From CAWAPS01 sp963783945 (GTDB lineage Bacteria > Actinomycetota > Acidimicrobiia > Acidimicrobiales > Palsa-688): a stretch of DNA of 64,000 nucleotides. Below the pieces are notes generated by a model. It was not told the DNA's origin and did no database searches. It saw only the letters and a list, made by a program, of their open reading frames with translations. Below, piece by piece: positions 8,822 through 17,181 of this stretch (positions within the stretch are counted from its first letter, which is position 1; every line of letters begins with the position of its first letter). The position numbers were made by a program, and so were the translations under genes. The stretch covers positions 992,001 to 1,056,000 of the forward strand of contig CAWAPS010000002.1 in assembly GCA_963783945.1 (NCBI GenBank), written 5' to 3'.

Positions 8822-9478
8822 TTACGGGGTTGCTCTTGGGGCTGTCGGTCGGGTCTTTGGAGCCCGCTGGTCGGCGGGCGGGCTGGGCTGAGGCCGAGCT
8901 GGGACGGGGTGGACGTCCGGGTCCGGGTAGAAGCTCGAGCGGTCCCCGGCGTCCCAGGCCGCCCGTAGGCCTGGCGTGCTCAGGTCCCAGTCGGGACGGA
9001 TATCACGTGTGGCCCGGCGGAGGTCGCGGCGGAGGTCTTCGATGGATGGCCTGCCCCAGAACCAGTACCCGTTGTAGAGGCTGTGGATGACGAGTCCGGG
9101 TTTGAGCACCAGGGTGTGGGGGATCATCGGGTCGTGATATGGGTCGGTGTACTCCTGGATGTCAAGGTCCTTCTGCACCTTGCGGCCGGCGTCGGAAAGG
9201 AAGGTCCACTGGGCTCCGACTGAGGCGCGGAACTCGCGGGTCTCGATGATGTTGTCGGTCGAGATCGTGACGATCTGGGTGTAAGCGACGGAGATCTTGG
9301 AGTAGAAGGCTGCGAGTTCGAGGTGCTGCTGGTGGTCCTTGGGGCAGAAATGGCCGCGGGCGATCACCAGGATCATGGGGTCGACCCCCTGGAGCTGGCT
9401 CAGTCGCCGCCTGGTCTTGGTGTGGTCGGTCAGCTCGTAGTCGGGGAAGACACGGCCGGGCGATATATCGGCTCGCAT
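8822..9478 (-). CDS. Peroxiredoxin-like (AhpC/TSA-fold) redoxin
   Basis: A 218-residue protein with a thioredoxin-fold core. RGHFCPKDHQQH places a single cysteine (Cys45) where redoxins of this group have RGxxCPKD; DAGRKVQKDLDI and MIPHTLVLKPGLVIHSLYNG follow, typical of the AhpC/TSA fold. VYNGYWFWGRP-type endings (here LYNGYWFWGRPSIEDLRRDL) are characteristic of the group. It likely reduces peroxides or acts as a thiol oxidoreductase. The last 45 residues are proline-rich and low in complexity. No resolving cysteine is obvious, so a one-Cys mechanism is inferred. Confidence 0.8.
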   Translation of the reverse strand: MRADISPGRVFPDYELTDHTKTRRRLSQLQGVDPMILVIARGHFCPKDHQQHLELAAFYSKISVAYTQIVTISTDNIIETREFRASVGAQWTFLSDAGRKVQKDLDIQEYTDPYHDPMIPHTLVLKPGLVIHSLYNGYWFWGRPSIEDLRRDLRRATRDIRPDWDLSTPGLRAAWDAGDRSSFYPDPDVHPVPARPQPSPPADQRAPKTRPTAPRATP

Positions 9479-9753
9479 GTCGTTGCTCCTCTTTCGTCGC
9501 GTTGGTCGGAGGGTGGCGGTCAGCTCGGTGCTGCTCTCTCACGGTCGCGCTTCCCTTCCCGCGTCGCGCCCGTGGGCGGCCCTGGTCGATCCCCCGGCCC
9601 AAGAGGGAGCGATATCCCTCGGACGTGTAATCGAACGAAGAGCGGGCCGTCCGGTGAGCGAGACCGACGGTCCCGGGGCTACTGGCGGCAGCGTCTCTCG
9701 GGTGGAAATGCCCGGTCAGTCACCCGGTGGCGACCCGGCGGGATGTCGTGCCG

Positions 9754-12700
9754 TCAACTCTGTAGAGCGGTCCGGAGGCCCCGGCGTGAGTTGATCCCGA
9801 GTTTGGTGAAGACCTTCCGCAGGTGCCATTCGACGGTGCGGGCGCTGATGAACAGCTCGGCGCCGATCTCTTGGTTCGTGCGTCCGTCCCGGGCGAGTCG
9901 GGCGATGTGCTCCTCTTGAGGGGTGAGCTCGTCACGGGTGTCGTCTCGGCGCTTGCGCACTTTCTCTCCGGTGGCCAACAGTTCGCCCCGGGCCCGCTCG
10001 GCGAATCCCGCTGCCCCCATCTTGGTCAACATGTCGTGCGCCAGGCGTAGCTGCTGGCGGGCATCGACCCGCCGGTTCTCTCGACGGAGCCATTCCCCGT
10101 AGGTCAGCCTGGCGCGAGCCAGGTGCGCCGACATCCGAGACTGGCCGAGCCAGTCGATCGCTTGGCGATGGAGCTCGTCGGCTGCCCCACCGGTTTCCAC
10201 CAGGGCCCGCGAGCGGGCCACGGTCCCCTTCGCCCACTCCGTCCCGGCCGGGCTGGCCCGCTCGGCGAGGCGATCGGCGGCGTCACGGGCGACCGCCTGC
10301 CGGCCGCACCTCGACGCAGCTTCCACCAACTCATACAGGGCCCACGACGACGTCACGACCTCGTCCGCCGCCGCCGCTTTTTCCGCCGCCTCAAGGGCAA
10401 GCTGGTATTGGCCGAGCCCGTTGTAGAGGACCGCGGTGGCGTACTCGGTTACCGTGATGGCGCATCCCTCGCCCCGCGATAGGGCGCCGCGCATCATCAC
10501 CTCGGCCAGCTTCAAGGCCACCGCAGCTTGACCCTGCCAAGCGGCAAGGCGGAGCGAAATATACGGCAGGGTCTCGGCTCGGACTCCAAGGTCGAGACCT
10601 TCCGCCTCGCTCACAAGGCCAGACGCCCGGGAAAACTCGCCGGTTAGGATGTGGAATCCTGCCAGGTAGTCCAGGGCGTAAGGAAGCAAGACCAGCCGGC
10701 CCGTCGACCGGGCCAGATCGGCCTGACCAGCGGCGAGCTCGAACCAGGCGTTGTCGTCCCACACGTCCATCGCAGCCAGGTTGTAGGCCACGCACAACCA
10801 ATCGAGCTGGGGACCTTCGCCTCGATACGAGTGCAGGGCGTCGGTCAACATCGGTGCCGCCGCGGCGTAGCCCTCGGTCAAACGGATTGACAGGCCGAGC
10901 AGAAGCTGCTGCCTGGCCGGCAGCGGCTCGGGACCGAGGGGCGCCGACCGCGCCGCCATAGCCAGGTCAGCCGCGTTCGTGTCGCTAGCAAGCCGGGCCG
11001 CGTAAATCGCGGCCACCAGCGCCTCCAGGTAGGTTTCCCGTGCCAGCTCGGCGTCGAGACCCTCAAGCCGTTGCGCGGCGTGGAGAAGCAGCGTGGGAGC
11101 GTCGCTGCCGCGGCGGAGGTCAAAGGCGATCTGGGCGCGCATGCGCTCTACCTGGGCTCGACCGAGCTCGTCGAGCGGGCCCGCGTCGGCGGTCGCCAGC
11201 AGCGCCTCTGCAGCCGGGAAGTCTCCAGCTTGGAACTTCGCCCCCGCGGCAACAAGCGCCCGCGAAGCTCGCGCCCCGAGGTCAGGGGTGAGCATCACCG
11301 CCCACTCCAAGAACGCGGCGGCCGCGGCAATACCTCCACGGCGCTCGGCCCCATCAGCCCTATGGAGTAACTCGCCGGCCACCTCCTCGTCGGGGCCATC
11401 GGCGGCGTGCGCTCGATGCCAGGCCCGCCGATCAGGGTCAACCTCGGGATCGGTGGCGGCGGCTAAGGCGCCGTGAGCGGCCCGTCGATCTCCCGCCGAC
11501 GCGGCGCGGTAAACCGCTGACCTCACGAGCGGATGGCGAAACCGCACCGCCGCGCCGATCTCCAGCAACCGATCTGCCTCCGCGGGCCCCGCCGCCCACC
11601 GTTCAATCCCGAGGCACTGAGCGGCACGCCAAAGAAGCGCAGCGTCTCCAACAGGATCGGCCGCGGCCAGGAGCATCAGGCGCTGGGTGGACTCCGGCAA
11701 AGCCCGGACTCGACCCAGATAGTGGTCCTCGATCTGAGCCGGCAGATCCGCTGTTTTCGGAAGACCAAAGCCACCGGCCAGCTGCGCAGCGGTGATCCCC
11801 CTCGACAGCTCCAGCAAGGCCAGCGGGTTCCCCCGCGTTTCCCCGATGATCCGGTCGCGCACGAGCCGATCGAGTCGACCCGGGACGATGACCGCCAGCA
11901 AGGCCCGAGCATCGTCGTCTTCCAACCCGGTGAGCAGCAACTCGGGCAGGCCCACCAGCTCGCGCTCGCCGCTCGGTACACGCACCGCGAAAACGATCCC
12001 GACCGACTCCGCCACCAGCCGTCGAGCCACGAATCCCAGTACCTGGCCCGTGGCCCCGTCGAGCCACTGGGCGTCGTCCACCAAGCACACGAGCGGCCGC
12101 CCGGAGGCAACCTCAGACAGCAAACTAAGCGTCCCCAGGCCAACCAAGAAGGGATCGGGTGCATCTCCGAACGAGAGACCCAACGCCACCCGCAACGCAT
12201 CCCGCTGAGGCCCAGGAAGTACCGGAAGCTGGCGGAGCATCGCCGCGCACAGCTGATGCAACCCCGCGAACGGCAACTCCATCTCAGCCTCGACACCCGC
12301 CAGTTGCACGATCCGAAACCCAGAAGCCCGCCCTAGGGCATAGCGCAGAAGGGCCGTCTTTCCAACACCGGCCTCACCACGAATAACCAGGGCCGCGCTC
12401 TGCCCCCCACGCACCAGGTCCAGCAGCCCATCCAGCACCTCGCACTCGCTGGTCCGGCCCCGAAACCCCGGCTGGCGCTGAGCGGCCATTCGCTCCGAAA
12501 CCCTAGACGACCACGGAATCGACCGTCCCCCCGGATACTTGAGCTGGATGAGCCGGGGTAGTTCGGGCAAACAGGGGACGTCGGCGAGCGGGTCCGAGCC
12601 GACTTCGGTCTCTGGATCGGTGAGCAGCCAGGCATAAGCGTCGAAAGTAACGCTACGGCCGATCTCTTCCAGCATCGCCGCCCGTAGGGCTCTGCCGTCG

Positions 12701-12762
12701 CTGACGTCACGGGCCACACGGTCGATTCGCTCGACGGCCCGGCGCCGCGACCACTCAGCCAC
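9754..12762 (-). CDS. LuxR-family regulator with AAA ATPase (LAL type), N-terminal fusion
   Basis: A 1002-residue regulator. Residues about 100-330 are an ATPase with Walker A GEAGVGKT (129-136) and a Walker B-like LVCLVDDAQWLD. A long helical TPR-like middle follows, then a C-terminal LuxR helix-turn-helix (LTPQEEHIARLARDGRTNQE and SARTVEWHLRKVFTKLGI). The first 80 residues (RIDRVARDVSDGRALRAAML, FDAYAWLLTDPETEVGSDPL) match the start of a different, GAF-type LuxR family rather than LAL proteins, whose usual start would be near Met92 (12489). The chosen start is the GTG at 12762. Such proteins bind DNA and respond to ligands through the ATPase/TPR part; the target is unknown. The fusion may be real or an old recombination. 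Confidence 0.88.
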   Translation of the reverse strand: MAEWSRRRAVERIDRVARDVSDGRALRAAMLEEIGRSVTFDAYAWLLTDPETEVGSDPLADVPCLPELPRLIQLKYPGGRSIPWSSRVSERMAAQRQPGFRGRTSECEVLDGLLDLVRGGQSAALVIRGEAGVGKTALLRYALGRASGFRIVQLAGVEAEMELPFAGLHQLCAAMLRQLPVLPGPQRDALRVALGLSFGDAPDPFLVGLGTLSLLSEVASGRPLVCLVDDAQWLDGATGQVLGFVARRLVAESVGIVFAVRVPSGERELVGLPELLLTGLEDDDARALLAVIVPGRLDRLVRDRIIGETRGNPLALLELSRGITAAQLAGGFGLPKTADLPAQIEDHYLGRVRALPESTQRLMLLAAADPVGDAALLWRAAQCLGIERWAAGPAEADRLLEIGAAVRFRHPLVRSAVYRAASAGDRRAAHGALAAATDPEVDPDRRAWHRAHAADGPDEEVAGELLHRADGAERRGGIAAAAAFLEWAVMLTPDLGARASRALVAAGAKFQAGDFPAAEALLATADAGPLDELGRAQVERMRAQIAFDLRRGSDAPTLLLHAAQRLEGLDAELARETYLEALVAAIYAARLASDTNAADLAMAARSAPLGPEPLPARQQLLLGLSIRLTEGYAAAAPMLTDALHSYRGEGPQLDWLCVAYNLAAMDVWDDNAWFELAAGQADLARSTGRLVLLPYALDYLAGFHILTGEFSRASGLVSEAEGLDLGVRAETLPYISLRLAAWQGQAAVALKLAEVMMRGALSRGEGCAITVTEYATAVLYNGLGQYQLALEAAEKAAAADEVVTSSWALYELVEAASRCGRQAVARDAADRLAERASPAGTEWAKGTVARSRALVETGGAADELHRQAIDWLGQSRMSAHLARARLTYGEWLRRENRRVDARQQLRLAHDMLTKMGAAGFAERARGELLATGEKVRKRRDDTRDELTPQEEHIARLARDGRTNQEIGAELFISARTVEWHLRKVFTKLGINSRRGLRTALQS

Positions 12763-12874
12763 GGACCATCGGTCTCCACGGCAGGTAAGGCGACAACCCC
12801 AGATTGCTGGGATGGCCGACCGGCCTGCGGCTTGTCAGCATCGTGTAGCCATTTCTACCACTACGGAGGCCGTC

Positions 12875-13165
12875 ATGTTCACCCTGAGCATCGAGCACGC
12901 CATCACTGATTTTCCCACCTGGAAGATGGCATTCGACCATTTCGCCGACGCCAGAGATCAGGCCGGCGTTCTGGCTGATCGAATCCGCCGCCCAATCGAC
13001 GACGCGAAGTATCTGGTGATCGACTTGGACTTCGAATCCAAGGAGCGGGCCGAAGCCTTCTGCCATCTCCTAACCACCATGGTCTGGTCCAATCCCGATC
13101 TATCGCCGGGCCTATCTGGTCGACCGACGACACGGATCTTGGAACCAGTCACGGCGAGCCATTGA
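12875..13165 (+). CDS. Small ABM-like (dimeric alpha-beta barrel) protein
   Basis: A 96-residue protein, MFTLSIEHAITDFPTWKMAF, with the alternating strand and helix pattern and the phrase AKYLVIDLDFESKERAEAF expected of antibiotic-biosynthesis-monooxygenase-like ferredoxin folds. The frame opens earlier (12812), but the ATG at 12875 follows GGAGG and gives the conserved N-terminus. Relatives are cytosolic dimers of uncertain function. It is divergent from the LAL gene at 9754-12762, with about 110 bases between their starts. Confidence 0.7.
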   Translation: MFTLSIEHAITDFPTWKMAFDHFADARDQAGVLADRIRRPIDDAKYLVIDLDFESKERAEAFCHLLTTMVWSNPDLSPGLSGRPTTRILEPVTASH

Positions 13166-13262
13166 GTCCCGAGAAGCGCCCGTGCACCGGGCCGGTTCGT
13201 CGCCCGCGTCTCATGCTGCCGGCAGTGAGAGCGTCCCCAAACATGCGGGTGAAACGCCCTAT

Positions 13263-13580
13263 ATGCCAGACACCTATATCGGCCATACCGCCGGTTGGGA
13301 GGCACTTATCTCTGCCGAGGGTGCTCGCTGGAGTTGGTGCACCCTGTGCGGCGATTCGGTGATGCCAGAGAGTCTCCGGGAGCACCTTACTGTGTCCAGC
13401 GACAGCGACCTAGCTCGGCGACGTCAAGCCGATCTGGCGCTCGTCCATCTGAGGAGAGATGAGAGCGTCTGGTGGGTACGTGCGCGTGGGGCCGGGAACG
13501 CGGCCGAGAGTTGGGCGAACTTAGAGTGTTTACATGGACACGCTGCTGGAGCGCGAGCGCGAGTTGGCGGCGGTAGATGA
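13263..13580 (+). CDS. Possible small protein with a Cys pair
   Basis: An open frame from ATG 13263 gives 105 residues with a plausible N-terminal part (MPDTYIGHTAGWEALISAE) and a CTLCGDSVMPESLREHL segment like a treble-clef zinc finger half. The last 15 codons overlap the start of the downstream LAL gene in another frame and look unnatural. No good ribosome site is visible. It could be a decayed zinc-finger protein or a chance frame. Confidence 0.28.
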   Translation: MPDTYIGHTAGWEALISAEGARWSWCTLCGDSVMPESLREHLTVSSDSDLARRRQADLALVHLRRDESVWWVRARGAGNAAESWANLECLHGHAAGARARVGGGR

Positions 13581-16353
13581 TCTGCTGGAACGGGGCGGTG
13601 TGGTCCTTATTGAGGGCAGGGCCGGTATCGGCAAGACGGCACTTCTGGAGGCGGCGTGCCGTCGCGCCGCCGGCGCAGGTCGCCAGGTCTTGCGCGCCCG
13701 GGGCTCAGAGCTCGAGGCCGGCTTCGCGTTCGGGGTAGTGCGCCAGTTGTTCGAGCGGCGTCTGGCGAGTGTTGACGACGACGATCGCGACGCGTTGCTG
13801 GCTGGATCGGCCGGCGCGGTGCGAGCTTTGCTGTTGGGAGAGCTGATAGAGATGTCGGCGTTCGACACGTCGTTTGCGATGTTGCATGGGCTGTACTGGC
13901 TCACCATCAACCTCGCCGACCGCGGTCCGTTGCTGATCGTCGTCGACGACGCGCACTGGGCCGACGAACCCTCTCTGCGCTGGTTGGCTTATGTCGCCCC
14001 GCGGCTTGAGGGGCCGGCGGTGGCGGTGTTGGTCGCGCTGCGCCCGGCCCGACCGGCCTTGGTGGGACCCTGGTTTGAGGCGCTGCTGGTCGAGGCGCGG
14101 GCGGTGGCACGTCCGCAGTTGTTGAGCGAGAGCGCGGTGGCCGCGATCGTTTGCGCCGCGCTCGGCCCCGGGGCAAGCGCCGAGCTGTGTGGGGCGGTGT
14201 GGGGGGCGAGCGGCGGTAATCCTCTCTACCTGGCCGAGCTGCTGCGGGAGGCCCGCTTGAAAGACCAGCCGTTGGCCGAGCTCGATCCAGCCGAGCTGGT
14301 GGCCGGCGGACGTGAGGGGGTGGCGCGGCGGGTGCTGGCCGGGGTGCGGGGGCTGGACCCGGGCGCGCTGCGCCTGGCGCAAGCTGTAGCGGTTCTAGGG
14401 GACGGCTGCGAGCTGCGGCACGCGGCGGCGATTGCCGGCGTGGAGGTCTCTGAGGCGATCTCGCTGCTAACAGCTTTGGTTCGTCTGGAGGTGTTGGCAA
14501 CCGACGATCCTCCGCGTTTTATTCATCCGGTTGTCCGCGATGCGGTCGAGGGCTCGTTGGCAAGCGACGCCCGCGACGCCTTGCACCGCTCCGCTGCTCG
14601 GCTGCTGGACGGCGACGGGGCCCCGCCCGGTCACGTGACGGCGCATGTGCTGGGGGTGCGGCCGGTGGGCGATGGCTGGGTGGTGGACCGCTTGCGGGAG
14701 GCGGCGGCAGAAGCGATGCGCAGCGGCGCGCCGGGCGCAGCGGCCAGGCTATTACGGCGGGCGATCTCGGAACCGCCCCGGCGCGAGCAGCGGGTGCTGG
14801 TTCTTCGCGAGGCCGCCCGGGCGGAAGCAAGCGCCGGGCGCGAGGCGGCGTGCCTGCTGTTGGAGGAGGCGCTGCGCCTGGCTTCGGGTCCGCGGGAGCG
14901 GGCCGAGATCGCCCTGGAGGTCGCCGAAGCGTACGCGGCGTTGTTCCGGTGGGTGGAAGCGGTGGATGTCATCGACCGGGCGAGGGCGGAACTCGACGAC
15001 GCCGACGAGGAACTCGCGGCCCGGCTGGAGGGCGAGCTGGTGGTCTGCGCTGTTCATGACGCCCGGCGGGCGTCACGGGTGGCGCCAGTACTTGAGCGGC
15101 TGTCTTCCCGGTCGCTGTCGGCCAGCGCGGTGGAGGCGCTGGCGGTCGGCCGCGGGATGTCGATGCTGCTAGCGGGTCGACCCGCCGACGAGGCCGCGGC
15201 TCCGCTGGAGGAAGCGCTCTCACAAGCGGCGCCGGGCGCCCAGAACTGGGACACCCGGGCCGCGCTGTTGTGGAGTCTGGTGACTGCCGAGCGCTACGAC
15301 TCGGTGGAGATGGCACTGGGTCCTATGGTCGCCGAGGTCCACCGCTCCGGGAGCGCACGCGGATTCGTCGCCGTCTACAGCACGCTCGGTCTGCTCAAGC
15401 TCCGCCTTGGAGCTCTGCCGGAGGCGGACGCCGCAGCACGGGTGGCCCTGCGTGTGCTGCAGGAGGGCGATTTTGCGCCCGGGCTGGCATTCGCGGCGAC
15501 GGTGCTGGCTGATGTGGCGGTCGAAGCCGGCGAGCTCGACGAGGCGCAAGCGCTGATCGGGCTTCTTCCCCAGGAAGGCTGGCCGGCTGGTGTTGGCACA
15601 GTCTTGATCCCCGCCGCCCGGGGCCGGCTGCGGCTCGCCCAAGGAAGGCCGGCCGAGGCCCTCACGGACTTCAAGACGTGCGAGAGGATGTTCAGCGCGG
15701 AGGTATGGGGGACCGAGATGCGTGACGTGGGCTATCTGCACTGGCGCGCCGGCGCGGCCGAAGCGCTGTTGCGGCTCGGCGAGCGCGATGCCGCGGACCA
15801 GATGGCGAAATCGGAGCTGGCCGATGTGCGCCTGTTCGCGGCACCGAGGGCGTTGGGAGTCGCATCGCGCCTGGCCGGACTCGCACAGGGGGGCGAGCCC
15901 GGCATCGAGCTGCTGTACGAATCGGTCGCCACCGTGAGAGGCTCGCCGGCACGGCTCGAGCTGGCCTATTCGCTGACCGAGCTTGGGGCTGCGCTGCGCC
16001 GCGCTGGTCGGCGCGCCGCGGCCCGTGAGTCGCTCGCCGAGGCGCTCGAGCTGGCCGTCCGCTGCGGCGCTCGCCGCCTGGCCGGTCGGGCCCGCGAGGA
16101 GCTCAAGGCCACCGGGGCGCGCCCCCGGCGCGAGTGGCGCACCGGCGTGGAGGCCCTCACTCCGAGCGAGCTGCGGGTCACGTCCCTGGCGGCCGAGGGC
16201 CGCACCAACCGCGAGATCGCCCACGAGCTGTACGTGACACTGAAAACGGTGGAAGGCCACCTCTCCCGTGCGTACACGAAGCTCGGGATACCGGGTCGTG
16301 CCGAGCTTCCGGGCGTGCTTGGACAAGAAAAGACCAGGGTGCCAACCCCCTAG
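13534..16353 (+). CDS. LuxR-family regulator with AAA ATPase (LAL type)
   Basis: A 939-residue LAL regulator. Walker A GRAGIGKT lies at residues 28-35 and Walker B LLIVVDDAHWAD at about 133-144, followed by a GNPLYLAELLRE sensor-like segment, a long alanine-rich TPR-like middle and a C-terminal LuxR helix-turn-helix (LTPSELRVTSLAAEGRTNRE, LKTVEGHLSRAYTKLGI). Length and order are normal for the family. The ATG at 13534 has only a weak upstream site. The next gene, a SnoaL-like protein, starts 61 bases downstream on the same strand and may be its target or partner. Confidence 0.9.
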   Translation: MDTLLERERELAAVDDLLERGGVVLIEGRAGIGKTALLEAACRRAAGAGRQVLRARGSELEAGFAFGVVRQLFERRLASVDDDDRDALLAGSAGAVRALLLGELIEMSAFDTSFAMLHGLYWLTINLADRGPLLIVVDDAHWADEPSLRWLAYVAPRLEGPAVAVLVALRPARPALVGPWFEALLVEARAVARPQLLSESAVAAIVCAALGPGASAELCGAVWGASGGNPLYLAELLREARLKDQPLAELDPAELVAGGREGVARRVLAGVRGLDPGALRLAQAVAVLGDGCELRHAAAIAGVEVSEAISLLTALVRLEVLATDDPPRFIHPVVRDAVEGSLASDARDALHRSAARLLDGDGAPPGHVTAHVLGVRPVGDGWVVDRLREAAAEAMRSGAPGAAARLLRRAISEPPRREQRVLVLREAARAEASAGREAACLLLEEALRLASGPRERAEIALEVAEAYAALFRWVEAVDVIDRARAELDDADEELAARLEGELVVCAVHDARRASRVAPVLERLSSRSLSASAVEALAVGRGMSMLLAGRPADEAAAPLEEALSQAAPGAQNWDTRAALLWSLVTAERYDSVEMALGPMVAEVHRSGSARGFVAVYSTLGLLKLRLGALPEADAAARVALRVLQEGDFAPGLAFAATVLADVAVEAGELDEAQALIGLLPQEGWPAGVGTVLIPAARGRLRLAQGRPAEALTDFKTCERMFSAEVWGTEMRDVGYLHWRAGAAEALLRLGERDAADQMAKSELADVRLFAAPRALGVASRLAGLAQGGEPGIELLYESVATVRGSPARLELAYSLTELGAALRRAGRRAAARESLAEALELAVRCGARRLAGRAREELKATGARPRREWRTGVEALTPSELRVTSLAAEGRTNREIAHELYVTLKTVEGHLSRAYTKLGIPGRAELPGVLGQEKTRVPTP

Positions 16354-16414
16354 CGAACGACCCGCCGCCCGAGCGACGCTTCGAGTCGCACGTCACCGAT
16401 CGAAGGAGCTTTAG

Positions 16415-16852
16415 ATGACCAGGACCACGCGAGAGGCGTTCGAGCGAGGAACCGACACCTTCAACACTCACGACGTCGACGGGTTCGCCGAGGTGCTCGC
16501 AGACGACGTCGTCTTCGGGGCGCCAGGCGGGATGCGCGGCCGAGGGAAGGTGGGATGCGTCGAGTTCTACAGCGGCTGGTTTCAGGCCTTCCCGGACGCG
16601 CACGTCGAGGTCCATGATGTGTATTTCGTCGACGACATCGCCGTCGAGGAAGGCACCTTCACCGGGACCCACCACGGCGTCCTGCGCACCCCGGCCGGCG
16701 ACATCCCACCTACCGGGCGCGCTGTCAACCTCGATTACATCCACGTGCTGCGCTTCCGCGCCGGCAAGCACGCCTCGTTCAACCTGATGTTTGACCGGCT
16801 ATTGATGTGCGAGCAGCTCGGCCTCATCCCCGCGCCCGCTCCGGAGGGGTAG
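16415..16852 (+). CDS. SnoaL-like ester cyclase / NTF2-fold protein
   Basis: A 145-residue NTF2-like protein. REAFERGTDTFNTHDVDGF and DDVVFGAPGGMRGRGKV mark the N-terminal helix and the first strand; YSGWFQAFPDAHVEVHDVYF and FTGTHHGVLRTPAGDIPPTG are typical of SnoaL-type proteins. Members include polyketide cyclases and many general ligand-binding proteins; no specific reaction can be assigned. The ATG at 16415 follows AAGGAG with a good gap. It lies directly behind the LAL regulator. Confidence 0.85.
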   Translation: MTRTTREAFERGTDTFNTHDVDGFAEVLADDVVFGAPGGMRGRGKVGCVEFYSGWFQAFPDAHVEVHDVYFVDDIAVEEGTFTGTHHGVLRTPAGDIPPTGRAVNLDYIHVLRFRAGKHASFNLMFDRLLMCEQLGLIPAPAPEG

Positions 16853-17181
16853 TAAATCGCTGACAAAAGCCGGGTTTCTTGACTTCGGAAAGCGCACGCT
16901 GCTGGCGCCTGGCGCCGGGGTGAGGGCGGGATGTGACTATGGCTGAGAAGACTGCCGTTGCAATTACGAATACCGTGACCCGCCCCCTCAAGGAAGAACT
17001 GCGGGGCGCGCAGAACACCGACGTCGCTGTGGCCTGGAAAGGCATCGCTGGCGATGGATGGACGAACGAACCGACCGGGGTGCACCATCGGGGCGGTCTG
17101 AGCACGCCTTGACCATCTCGAAATCTGGACCACGTGCTTGGGCAGCACCATGCCCGCTCCTTATGCTCGGTGCTACCCCCA
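16853..17181. other. Short intergenic region with an unassigned 57-codon frame
   Basis: Between the SnoaL-like gene and the convergent MmpL gene. A plus-strand frame from ATG 16939 to TGA 17112 encodes a 57-residue peptide beginning MAEKTAVAITNTVTRPLKEE; it has no recognised domain and a weak ribosome site, so it is not called as a gene. No clear terminator is seen. Confidence 0.35.

Noticed and set aside
15220..16326. A 368-codon minus-strand open frame
   Set aside because: Antisense to the second LAL regulator; no conserved motifs.
16939..17112. 57-codon gene between the SnoaL-like and MmpL genes
   Set aside because: No domain and a poor ribosome site; could not be supported beyond an open frame.
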